DNA from: Bretschneidera sinensis | Taxonomy: Eukaryota; Streptophyta; Magnoliopsida; Brassicales; Akaniaceae | Assembly (NCBI GenBank): GCA_023935145.1 | Contig: CM043700.1 | Coordinates: 28,815,001 to 28,879,000, forward strand | Reading direction: 5' to 3' | Length of the DNA stretch: 64,000 nt | Shown: positions 49,848-61,232 of the stretch, in pieces | How positions within the stretch are numbered: position 1 is the stretch's first letter | Layout: every line of letters begins with the position of its first letter | Translations under genes and position numbers: made by a program | Notes under the pieces: model-generated | What the model saw: the letters and a program-made list of their open reading frames with translations, nothing else | The model's database searches: none | Told to the model about the DNA's origin: nothing

Positions 49848-51922
49848 AAATGTTTGCTTGACTCTATAGAAATTATATTCCAAGTCTTGTGGCAGGAAGA
49901 TGTCAGTGAAGCTGTTAATTATGCTTAGCAGTTTCCTGTGATCGAACCTTATGCTTTGTAGAAAATCAAACATGAATTATTGGATTAAATATTTTCCCTC
50001 CTACTCCACTCTCTATTTGTGACAGTTTTTTCTTCCTTATTTTTATGAGCTCTATTGTGGAAGTTATGGTCCATCATAACTTCATATGAGCTATTATGAC
50101 TAGCTTAAGATGCAGAAAATCAGTGGTAATCTATGTTTCATGTAGGAGGATGCAGATGCAGAATTCAAAATCAACTGGAAACGTGTAGCCATCACAAGTA
50201 TGTTTGGTTTTGGATTTGTTGGACCTGTTGGACACTTCTGGTTCGTTTTTTTCATCTTTGTTTATTTCCTTTGGATAATTTTTCTTGGATCTTTTTTCAC
50301 CAGTTCCAAATGTCGTGAAGTATAGTCTTTTTTATTCATGTTCTGCGTCACCTTCATAAAATATATTTCTTCAGTACAGGATGATTGTCATGGTTTTGAG
50401 AACTTTGGAACTAGGGTAAGACTTTTATGTTTTTAGATGTAATTTAATTACGTTACTTTGTTTTATGAGGACATTGAACTCTAACTTTGAGATGAGGTCA
50501 TAGGTCATGAAGTGTTTAGTTAGTTTTTCTAGCTACAATCGAATTCTAAATCTTGAGAACCAAGAAGGAGGGCTGCCAAGGAACTTCTAAGTAGGGTATG
50601 TCACATGTGAAATCCATGTTCCAGAGTGTAGATTGCTACGACTAAGTTCCTTAGCAGACTCGAACAGAGGACTGGAATAATACTTAGGTACCCACATGAT
50701 TCTTATTGTGTTTGTTCTTGTTTAATAAACTTTAAAATTGGGAGGGAAATTGTGGATGAACTAGCATTAGAATTTCTTTCTGAATTGAAGGGGAAACTGA
50801 AATAGTAATGGAAAGGATACAATCTAAATTATAGGACTCGGATTGATTATGCTGTCCCTGAAAATGCAGGTGCTTAACCTGTCCACTGATTGTGAACATG
50901 CAGTTTGTAATTTGACCAGACAATTCTTTGTACGCCACCTCACTGCAAGGATAGAGATCCTTTATATGCCATGGAAATGAAAATGTTTCCCTTGAATGGT
51001 AAATCCGTAGGATTGGGTAAACATCAGCATCTCATATATTCTCATTATAGTTATAGCTGAACGCTAAAATGTCAACTTGGGTATATAATATGTTCTTATC
51101 ATGAGATGTTCCTCATGCTGCTTGGAGATACATTATTTCTTTGTCGTCAAACGTGTGGTATACTATATGTATCACCTGAAATCACATCAAGATGTCTCTA
51201 AGGATAGATTCAAGGCTGAATTAAAGATCTTCTTTTCCCTTTCTTTTATGAAACTTCTTTCTAAGGTGTTTATGTAGTCATCACTCATCAAACAAATTGG
51301 AAAATCAATCATTTTGTAACATAATTTTTAGTAAAAGATAATCATTAGTTTCAGAGCCAAAAATTTATGCTGTTCAGTACAGATAATATAGAGATGAAGA
51401 CAATTTTTAAAATGAGAGACATGTCATTAAAGATGTAGCAACTTTTGTACATTAATTAAAAAGTAAAAGAGAACTTATTTAGCCTCAAGTTTGTAACTTT
51501 CCTTTTATAGGTATGAAGGCTTGGATAGATTTATAAGGCTGAGGCTTCAGCTGCAACCAAAGTCATTGCGGTTTGTGGCTACTAAAGTGGCAATGGATGG
51601 CATTATCTTTGGCCCCTTTGATTTGTTTCTGTTTTTCACTTACATGGGATTTTCTACCGGCAAGAATGTTGCCCAAGTGAAGGAAGATCTGAAGAGGGAC
51701 TTCCTCCCAGCCTTGATTTTGGAGGGTGGTGTATGGCCAATTGTTCAGGTCGCAAATTTTCGATATGTCCCCGTAAGATACCAACTCCTCTATGTTAATG
51801 TCTTCTGCTTGTTAGACAGTGCTTTTTTGTCATGGATCGAGCAACAAAAAGATGCTGCTTGGAAGCAGTGGTTTACATCTTTTCAATCATTGAAGGATCG
51901 AGGAGGTCAGGGCAGATTATGA
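48062..51922 (+). CDS. Mpv17/PMP22 family membrane protein
   Basis: Exons 48062-48211, 50146-50240 and 51511-51922 join in phase for 218 aa. The protein starts MLKLWKWYQRCLSMHPLKTQ, the W..Y...L..HP..T start of the Mpv17/PMP22 family, then GFLWGIGDIAAQ. Four hydrophobic helices follow, with GFGFVGPVGHFWYEGLD, KVAMDGIIFGPFD and the C-terminal NFRYVPVRYQLLYVN...FLSWIEQQ. Plant relatives are annotated as peroxisomal 22-kDa membrane proteins, and family members form or regulate small channels in peroxisomal, mitochondrial or plastid membranes; location here is not certain. The closest Arabidopsis gene is AT3G24570 (from memory), which also neighbours RSY3 there. The acidic insert of the relative is shorter here. 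No defects are visible. Confidence 0.92.
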
Positions 51923-52396
51923 TGCCCGCTTGCTCTTGTATTCTTTCCACTAAAGTGATCATATTGCAAGTTTGTCACACAATGTGTACTGATAAGAGAA
52001 TCAACAAATGGACCCCAAATGCCAACTGGGGTTTTAGAAGTTGGGATTTGGGGCGATTTGATTTTTCAACAGTTTAATTTTACAAACAATCTCTGCAATT
52101 CAATGAAATGCATAAGACCCTAGCTGGAGATTTGGCAAGGTATTTTCTTGGTTCTTTGAGCTGTTTTCAGCTCCTTGTCACCCTTTGTAGATTACGCTAG
52201 AAAGTTATTTTTTTAACTGAATGCTACAGAAGTTGCTATGAGATGCAGTTGGATTTTTAAAGCTGATTATGTCTCACAAATTTCACTTTAATTCGAAGAA
52301 GTTTCTCTCCTGATAATTTCCTGTAGGTGCAACCATTGCTCTAGGCAAAAATCTTATATTTTACAGTCATTGTACAAAGTCGATACACTGAACTGA

Positions 52397-52454
52397 GACT
52401 GCAGAGACTATGAATAATGAACTATGACTGCAGAGACTATGAATAATGAACTAT
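52397..52454. repeat. 29-bp tandem repeat, two copies
   Basis: Two identical or nearly identical 29-bp units starting gactgcagagactatgaata, at 52397 and 52426. Confidence 0.8.
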
Positions 52455-53949
52455 GACCTCCTCGAAGTGGTACTCTTGGTCTAAAATACAGCAGTAATCA
52501 CCAAGCAAGGGCAATGTTTGAAGCCGATACTCTGAAGGATAAAAAGATTTATAGAAAACGATAAAATAAATAAAATATTACAGTTTACACTCTTATGGTA
52601 ATGCTTCTGGTCAAGTTTTAAATAGGGATCAATGTTCTAATAAGTTCTTCAAAAATGCATCTGTTAGAGATAAACAATTGGCTGCTTCTCCATAAAATTT
52701 ACCTGGAGCTAGAGCCACAGATAAATGTTTGGGCATTCCTTGTGTGGCTGGTAAGATTAATAGACAACATATTCACTGTCTTTTGTCTAACTTACTTTTA
52801 AGATCTCTAAATTTCCGTTTGGAACCCTCTTAAAGAAGGATTCGCCTAATTGGTACAATAAATATCTATCATATTCAACTGCTACCTCTTTTCCTCTATG
52901 TACTATCAACTGTTTTCAAGCTTCCAATACATTTGTCTTCTGCTTATAAATAAGTATAAAGCATTTCTTGTGGTCCATCTTGTTAAATGGTCTCAGGTTA
53001 TTCATTCTAAAAATAAGAGATGATTAGATATTTCTGTCAATTTGAAAATTGAAATTGAATTAAATTTATTGCGAGATTAAATGTCATATCATTAAATGAA
53101 AAATATTCAAATTCAATTTTATGACATTTAATCACTTTCATTTCAATTTTTAAATGGAGAGGATTGTGATCCATGAACAAAACCCATTTAATGAAACTTT
53201 AACGAAAGGCATCAAAAATACTTGGCTAGACCGAATCTAAAATATTGTTTTTAAACCACTTCGAAACTTTACTAGTAATTTTGTAGAATTTCATTAGTAA
53301 CATCAATATAAGTGTGAAACTCAAAAAATAATGTTATCAGTGAAATTTTTTTAAATTACTAATAAAATTTTGAACTGGTTTAAAATCACTGTTTTAAATC
53401 TAGTCTAATCAATAAATCCGGCATTAAAAAATTCATCCTTGCTTGGAACATAGATTCTCACAAAAGCATTATCCTGATACAAATATTCTTCATGCCTCCC
53501 TCACTCTCAAAGTCAGGATCTGAAATCTGCTTATCCATTAGAAATCTTCTCCCAATTTAAATCGTTGTTGCAATGACAAATTGGCATAGGACAAAAGGTC
53601 TCGGTGGGATATTTGGTTAACAAATGATCGTTTTGCTAATCTGGTTGATAATCATGTTCCTTTGAATCTAATAAATCTTAAGAGTATGATTAGGGCTAAC
53701 TTTATTGGGGAGGGGAGGGAAAGGGAAGGGATTAGATAATATACCTTGTTTAGGAGGTTTTTTTAACATGGACAAGAAAAAGATTGGAGGGGATTGAGGT
53801 TATTGTTACATATGTAATTTTAACTTTACCAATATACTTAAAATATAATAATTTATCCATTCTCTTCCAAAGACATTTTAACTCTTAATTTACTCAGTCT
53901 ATGTAACATAAATTTGACCTTTCCAACTACATATCCTTTGCCGACCTTC

Positions 53950-54029
53950 CACTCCCTTTAGATACCCTTCCCCTCCCCTCTCTTCCATTCACTCCCTTTA
54001 GATACCCTTCCCCTCCCCTCTCCTCCCAT
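53950..54029. repeat. 40-bp tandem repeat, two copies
   Basis: Two copies of a pyrimidine-rich 40-bp unit starting cactccctttagataccctt, at 53950 and 53990. It lies in the right arm of the possible MITE. Confidence 0.75.
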
Positions 54030-54233
54030 CTCATCCCATCCAAAATGTTACTGATTTTAATACTGGCCAATGCCTATGCATCTCTTACATCTCATCTATG
54101 ATTAACCATACTTCATTTTACCATATAGTACCCGTACCGACACTTCTTATACCCATATGGAGTCTATATAACATAGATTTTACCCACTTTCACTCTCTCA
54201 TTGTTTTTTTTTAATACCCAATTTTGATCAATG

Positions 54234-56315
54234 TATGACCATGTTTTTCGACAGGCAGAAATAACTGCTTGTAGTTCAGACTTGAAGATACCTGGAAAGT
54301 GAGAAGCGGTTTGTTATCTGAAAACATAAAGCCTGAGCAGCCATATAAGAGAATTAGAGAAGTTAGGGCAGTATCCCTAAATGGGGAACGAATTACACAT
54401 AGCTACCAGAACTCACTTGATGGAAAATTTACTAATGACTTTCGAATCCTATTCCGGGCAAATAATTGACTTCGAGTGGTTGTGTCCTCAACCCAATCCT
54501 GATTGTCCCCTTAACATATCTGCAAAAGGGAAAATAAATTGATGATCATGATGATGTTAACAATAATAGCAAGAGAACATCAACAATGACAACAATACAC
54601 ATAAAACTCAATAGCCAGTTTCATTTGAAATATATTCCTTTCTACAAACCTTGTACAAATCTTCTTTTGAAAAATCCAGAGGCCGTCGCACTAAAAGAAT
54701 ACCCAGATTTTTCAAATTTTCGTAATGGTAATGTGTGTGTAAAGAGAAAATCTGAGAAGTAAATGCCATGCCAGAAAGTCCAAGCAGCCCACTGTTGCGA
54801 GATAGTCTGAGAATGAATAACTCAGCCTGCATTGTGTCGCATAAATCATTATAAGTATATGTATAAAGCCATCAATGTTGAATCACTAAAAATGATAAAA
54901 CAATGCCACAACCATTGCAACCTAGAATTTTTTTTTGGTTCAATTTTAATCTGATGAGCAAACTATGCCACAGCAATTAAAACCCAAATTTTTTTTTTGC
55001 TCAATTTTGATCAGAAGAGAAATGTTCAAGGAAAAAATAATTTTGACCTGCAAAACGGGTAAATGCATTTTTTTCAATGATAAATGCAAGGGGTTAACAT
55101 GGACACGTGCACACATGCATGCCACAGATATTGAACCAAAAAATAAACTTATGTAGGGCCAGACCTGATCATCTGCATGATGAGCAATGAGTAGCACGCC
55201 AATCCGGTGTTGAACGCAAACATTTTGTAGTAATTGATACCTTAAGTTCAAGTGCAATTTTAAAAGAGTAAAGGAAAAAAACTTAGTTAATTGATTGTCC
55301 TTTATCGAAATAAACCATATATTTATCCTTACTTGGGAATTATAAGAAGAAGAAAAAAGGATCAAGAGATAACAATCACAGAAGCAGATAGTAGTCAACT
55401 CAGTAAACTTCAAAGAGGAAGCAAAATAACCTCATGTCACGAGCTGCTTCTTGCAAGTGGCCCTGTTTTGGCCTACCATCCACCCAATCACAACAAGCAG
55501 TCTCACATTTAATTCCTATACATAGATCATGTTAGCGATCCTATGATCCAGCAAAGTCATGAACTCAGTAAGACAATAGTGAACATCCATAATTCATAAC
55601 TGAATATACCCATGTCAAAAACCCGATGGCTAACAACATTTGCCTCATCTCTGCTCTCCGCAAGCAACCCATGATCCACGATTATGGCCAAAAGCCCATC
55701 AATGAAACCATCAATCTTGCCAACAGCATTTGGGCCAGCAGTTTTCCAATTGGCAGTTAGAACACAGAGCACCATACTATCAGGGCCGTTTAATGAGTGA
55801 GAAATCAGGGGAAGTGGTTTGGGAAGATAAACGACATGCAGTACTGATTAGCCAAATTGTGCCCAAATATTGACAAAAGGGATTTTTTTAATAAAACGAA
55901 GCACAATTAAACTAAGCCTAATTGATTCCATATTCAGCAAACAACCTAAACCAAAAAAAAACTATAAAATCCCAGCTCAACCAAGTGGGCTCTACTGTTT
56001 GCTCTCCTAATTAACAAAAGAATAATTAATTTTGATTTTTTTCCTTCTGGAGACTGACCAATACGGTGCTGCGGTTTGAGTCCAGCCATGGCCATCCTCC
56101 TGGAGAAAGCTTCCTTGTATTGAGCCAAGTCCATTGGGTCTTGAGCATGAACGAGCTTGCAAAAGAAGCGACGTAAACGAAGATGACGATGCTGATGACC
56201 GGACACGAACGGGGATTTTGCATTTTAAAGTTGAAAGTAAACCCCTAATTATGGAGCTCGATAGCAAAATAGAGGTGGTTCTGATATGTGAGCAGCAAGT
56301 GAGACCTCGCGTCAT
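54234..56315 (-). pseudogene. RSY3: tRNA(Ile)-lysidine synthetase-like (RASPBERRY3-type), pseudogene
   Basis: Minus-strand exon remnants: 56059-56315, 55610-about 55790, 55431-55515, 55165-55240, 54650-54826, up to 54519, and about 54239-54285. TilS-type enzymes make lysidine in tRNA-Ile through an N-terminal PP-loop ATPase; RSY3 of Arabidopsis (AT3G24560) is plastid-targeted and needed for embryos. Recognisable blocks are AQYKEAFSRRMAMAGLKPQH, IVDHGL, CDWVDGRPKQGHLQEAARDMR, IAHHADDQAELFILRLSR and QDWVED. Defects: the transit peptide (MTRGLTCCSH...) and AQYKEAF lie in different frames. The SGGPDS PP-loop reads SLNGPDS with no acceptor before it. There is a TAA at 54511-54513 after IC, where CAA would restore the frame. 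Nothing matches beyond ELQAVISACRK, so the 3' half is missing. Confidence 0.83.
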
Positions 56316-58404
56316 ATACCGTTGGGTTTTGCGGCTCACGCTGTGCATAACTCGTGCGAAACGCGGTCTAAAAGTATAAGGTTTGCCCAAAACCATAAGC
56401 CCGGTTCGACCCGCAACCAGCTGATTCCCAGGGCTAAATTTACCACGAATGGATCGGGTCTAAACCACCCCTTTGCACACCCCACATCAGGAGAGTTGAT
56501 GGTGGGAGCAAATAATTCATTGTTTTTATATATAGATTTAAAATTTATAAAGTTTAGAATATGACAAGATCATTCTATAATTAAAATTTATATAAATTGT
56601 AAGCTTTATTTTTTATTTTTCTTACCGCAGAAGTTGATCTCTTCTTACTTAGGCTCTGAGGTTCTGATGACAAAAAAAAAAAAAAAAACCAGAAACTAAG
56701 TTTATTTTAATTGAATTCAATTGAATTTTATAGATATTAATGTGTTTGATTTATCTGCTTATACACAAGTCTCCTGCGCTTCTCCATATTTATTTGTGAG
56801 TTATCCATCAAACTGAAATAAGTTCTGCTTACAGTAGAAGTTGTCATGTTGAAGCAAGTAGTAGGCAAGGTTTTCAAGGGAGCTTTCATTGGTTATATTC
56901 TTGTTGCTTGTTGCAATTTAGAATCAATGAGCGATAAAGGGCCATTTCTCTTGTATTAGTTCATCCAATCGGAGTTAAAAATGTGAGGGAATCTGTTGGG
57001 ATATTCCAAGGTAAGAAAAAATTGAGACTGTGATTCCTATTAGTTGGTTGGAATTTTCTGGAACAAGATATTGTTAATGGATTTAATCTAACTCATATTT
57101 ATCCAAATGGCCAAAATCTAAATCCATTATGATTCAAAAATCTTATATCAATTATAATTTAAACATAGATGATTGTATCCATTACCTTATCAATTTCTTT
57201 AATCCTTAGGTATATAATCGGATAAAAGTAAAATTAGACATTTAAGTTATAACTAGATTGGTTTGGCTAACCAATCATGAATTAAATAATTTGGATGGTC
57301 CAGTCCAACATTATTACTTAAAAGCTGTTTTTATTTAATTAAGTAAATAATAATACTTTAAAGAAAAAAACAAGTAATTATAGGATGATAAATGCATTTG
57401 TATGGGAAATGATTCAATTGCAATTGCAGTTCGTTATTGATGTATTGGATCTTAAAAATTGTTTTAGAAAATAAAAATTATATTTTAGAACCAAGTTGTT
57501 TTTTCAGCCTTGACAAATCCCATTATTTTTTCTATTTAAAATAATAAAATGTAACATGTTTTTTGGTCAATTTAAATATTGATAAATATTAATTAGAATC
57601 ATATATATTGGTGTAATTGTGTAAACAAATAAATAGATAAAATATTTATTATTATATATATACACAAAAGGTCAATTTGAATTTCAAGCAGTTTCGGGTT
57701 GACCCATCTTGTCAACTCATTATCCTTTTTTGTTAAAAAAAAATCATACTACAATTTAGTTTACCATTTTAACTTCGATTTAAGTACAAATTAGACTTGA
57801 TTTGAGTCATTTGACTTTGGTGTTTGACCACATATACTGGGTAATTATCTTAATTTTATGATTTTTTTTAAATTTCAATTTTATTAAACGAAAATCATGT
57901 AAGTCAATAATAATAAATAATTTGATATAAATAAATTTTGCCTGATATTTTTTCATGTTAATACTTAAGTATTTAACTTAAATTCAAGTAATAATTTAAA
58001 AAAGAATCAACTTAATTATCTATAAACTAAAAATTTATAAATAATTATATATGTGTAATTAATATTATTTTTTTTAATCATAAACCAAATTAGATTTATT
58101 ATAACCAAATCGAGTAAGATGTTAAAATTAAATTATCGATGCTCGGTTAAAGATAGTCACTAATAATTCAGAAAGATAATGTTTTAGATTTCTATTCTTG
58201 ATCACGAAATAAAAAGCAATAATCTTGATAAAAAATAAATTATAAAACACCTTTGACACACAATTTAGTTTACCAATCAATTTATCACAAAATGAAAACC
58301 TAATTTATAATTTATTATCATGTATCATTTTTGTCCGAGTATACATTAAAAATTAAAAAGAGAAATTTTTAGAAGATTCATTACATTTTGGGTTTTAAGT
58401 TTGG
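56316..58404. other. AT-rich intergenic region, no gene seen
   Basis: Upstream of the RSY3-like remnant. Very AT-rich from about 56520 on, with an A-run at 56671 and no recognisable coding or TE domains. Confidence 0.5.
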
Positions 58405-58660
58405 ATGATTAAAAACAGGCTCAAGCCCATAAATCAGCCCACACACAAAAATGGAGTTACCAATCAGCCCAAATCCATTTTGCTTTTCCCTAATCCTAAA
58501 ACCTTCGCGTTTCTCATCTCTGTGCACTTACTCTACAGACAGCTGCTACGCATCTCTCCTCTCATCTTTGCCTCTGCGTCAATACATCGCCGCAACCAGC
58601 CTACCACGTCCCAGCAGATATTTAAAATTATTCGCAAAGAACACTGATTGAAGGAAAATT
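58405..58660 (+). other. Candidate noncoding 5' exon on plus strand
   Basis: A C-rich, more GC-balanced island in AT-rich surroundings, resembling a transcribed leader. It ends at a donor-like TTGAG|gtaatt (58661). Two overlapping ORFs of 66-80 codons show no family resemblance. It could be a distal 5'-UTR exon of the TMEM208 gene or an independent noncoding transcript. Confidence 0.3.
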
Positions 58661-59681
58661 GAGGTAATTGTCATTAAATTCCTTTTTAATTCTTATTATT
58701 GCCGTCGTGCTATTTCTTTTAGTAATGTCAAATGTGCCTTATATTTCCTTTAGAAGAGGGTAGATTGATATTAGATCCTTTTCCTTTTGGTAGTTATTTG
58801 GACTTTCCTTGATATACTATCTACTTACACTTAACTCTCCCCATTTTCTAAATCAAATTGCCGGTAAAGTAATCAATATGATTAAATTAATTTTCTCTTT
58901 CTGATCATGAATAGCTACTCTAATCAATATGCGAGCATATGGTTCCCATAATTTGGTCAATATGCTAGTTTCTAAATCAAATTTCCTCTTAATATCAGGT
59001 CAATATGGTTGACCAGTTTCTAAATTGAATATTGATCAATATGCTGTGGTTATTTTTGGCTTAATGGAATATTGATCATTTGTAAATATCATAATAATAT
59101 CATTTTATCAAGATGATATGGTTAATATAAATTTTCACGGCTTAATATCTTATCTTGGCTTAACATATTATATAAATTTATAATGATAAAATTTAGTTTA
59201 TGGTTAATTTTGGTCCAGTTACTAGATGATCCCGAGACAACTATCCATAATATGTTTTTTCTTATACATAATATCTTATGCTAGATGAATGTTCTTTTTA
59301 CTATAAATTTAAACAGAAAAAGGAATTATTGCCCTTGAACAAATAGTTGTATTCCTATAATTCTATTTTTCACTTTTGTTGAACCTACGATCATCTAGAC
59401 TAGTTCCATAACTTTATAGATTAAGAAGGATGCCAAACGGGTTTGAGTTCACGACTAGACCCGACACGAAAATATGCTTTTCAAGGGAAGAAGCACTTGG
59501 AACGTTTGTTGGCCCAATTCAAAATCTCAGTGATTATGGAATAGAATTTTGATCCTAAGTTAAACAAACTGTGCTACTTTTAATTATATTCCCCCTCTTT
59601 TTTTCTTCTTCTTAATTTGTTGCAGTTTATATGAATTAACTATGGCATTCACTTTGGAAAGAAAATTCTTGTTTGTATCAC
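58661..59681. other. Intergenic or intronic AT-rich region
   Basis: Several copies of gatcaatat/gtcaatatg occur between 58860 and 59100. I see no gene. Confidence 0.4.
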
Positions 59682-61170
59682 AAGTGTGCAACTATAGCTT
59701 ATTTCAACACAAAAATGGAAATAAAAAAGGTTTTAATGGTAATAGTCAAAGTCAGAACTGAACCCTGGCTTCTTTTTTTTTTTTGAACCCTGGCTTCTTT
59801 TATATGGGTCAATCAGGTGGATTAACGGGGCCGGGGCTGGTACAGGTGACCCATTGTGGGTCTCAGGCCGAAAATATCTTTTCAGACTTAGATTTATTGG
59901 ATTTGTTATTAAAATGTCTTTTCAAACTTAGATTTATTGGATTTGGTGCTAAAATATTCTTTTCATGATCTTTATCTCATTTCTCCTCTCTGGCATTCTC
60001 TCCCTCTCCCTCTCCCTCTTCTCTGATATTCTCTCGTCTTTGGTCCTCATTGTCTTCTATATTCAATTTGCTTAGTCTGCTCAAAGAATTTCTCCGGTGA
60101 GCGGTTTTGATTTAATCAAGTTTTTTTTGCTTAATTTATGTTTTGTTATTCTTTATCTCAATCTCTTAATCATCGGAACCCTATCTCTTTTGATAGTGTA
60201 AAAGGATTTAGGGGATGGAAGAGGTGTGTGATATTTACTGGTTGCTAGGGGTTACATTGGATTATGATCTGATTTTATGATTACTTGTGAATTATTATAC
60301 TCTAATACTTTATTTATTCCGTGTCTTGAGTTTGGTGGTGTATTCTTTGGATTCTGGGTCTTTTTTTTTCCTAATTCTGTTGCCTCTTAGCTGCTTGTAT
60401 TAAGTACTGTTTGATTTTGGTGCTTTCCTCAGTGCTTTCTTATGCTGTTTGAAAACTCTGTTTGATTAATAAAAGTTTGTTTAACTATAAAAAAACCACT
60501 ACGTGATGACTTTCTAAGAGATGCTGCTTGTTATAAATATTAAATAGGCGTGTCAATTTATTAAAAATTCTGTATTTTATAATTTGCTGTTTTTGTGTGC
60601 TATGTTTGTGTGCGTGGTGAGAGGAAAGGGGTCACTAGGTATTTAATACGAGCTCAGAACTTCAACACGATGAGAAAGAAGACAGTATAAGATGAGGCTC
60701 CCAATTCCAAGTTAATTATGAATTGGAGTTGTATTTGATAGAATAGATGCCAAGTATTACTTAAGAACTCAAAGAAGTTTTAACGCTAATAGGTGGGATT
60801 ATTGGGTGATGATGCTTGAATTTTCACGGAAGATATGTTTGATACTTTGATCTTTTTATAGTATCATTTATAAAAGATTGACACACATATTTACAGTGTT
60901 TGGTTGATACCCACCTGTCATATGCGGGTCGGGGTTGGTATGAAAAATTAGCGTCCGGAAGCCAGCATTTTCGGCCTGAGACCCACGATGCCGTTAAGCC
61001 ACTTGATTGACCCATATAATAGCAATTGGTTTTGGGCTTGGCCTGGACAACAAGACATGACAATTTGCTCTTTCTAAAAGACGCCGGGGTTCAATTTTGA
61101 CGTTGATCATTACCATTAACATCTTTCTTTTTTCCATTTTTGTGTTGAAATAAGCTATAGTTGCACACTT
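59682..61170. mobile_element. 1.5-kb element with long inverted ends
   Basis: The first 43 bases (AAGTGTGCAACTATAGCTTA...) are exactly repeated in inverse orientation at the right end (61128-61170). Weaker similarity continues inwards for about 200 bases on each side, including ATATGGGTCAATCA and GTGGGTCTCAGGCCGAAAAT. No clear target duplication was found. It may be one foldback transposon or two copies of a shorter repeat in inverse orientation. The interior contains a CT-rich leader-like stretch (59970-60096) ending in a donor-like CTCCG|gtgagc. The TMEM208 start codon lies 62 bases to the right. Confidence 0.6.
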
Positions 61171-61232
61171 ACAGAGTCAGATTTTTGCATTGTTGACCAG
61201 AGAAGGAAAAATAGAGAGAGGGGAAGAGAGGG

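Larger units (their letters stand above)
51923..54233. other. Intergenic region with small tandem and inverted repeats
   Basis: Convergent interval between the Mpv17 and RSY3-like genes. It holds a 29-bp tandem pair (52397-52454), AT-rich sequence, and a G/C-asymmetric zone (53700-54045). In that zone GGGGAGGGGAGGG on the left is mirrored by CCCTCCCCTCTCC on the right, which suggests a worn MITE. A 40-bp tandem pair lies at 53950-54029. No gene is seen. Confidence 0.5.

Noticed and set aside
49776..49973. ORF with long Tyr-Ile repeats
   Set aside because: Product of a (TA)n microsatellite in an Mpv17 intron.
55291..55512. Plus-strand ORF of 73 codons
   Set aside because: Antisense to the RSY3-like exon 3 and its introns.
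59790..59880. Possible tRNA gene at the GGTTCAA-like sequence
   Set aside because: No cloverleaf can be drawn, and the sequence belongs to the inverted-end element.
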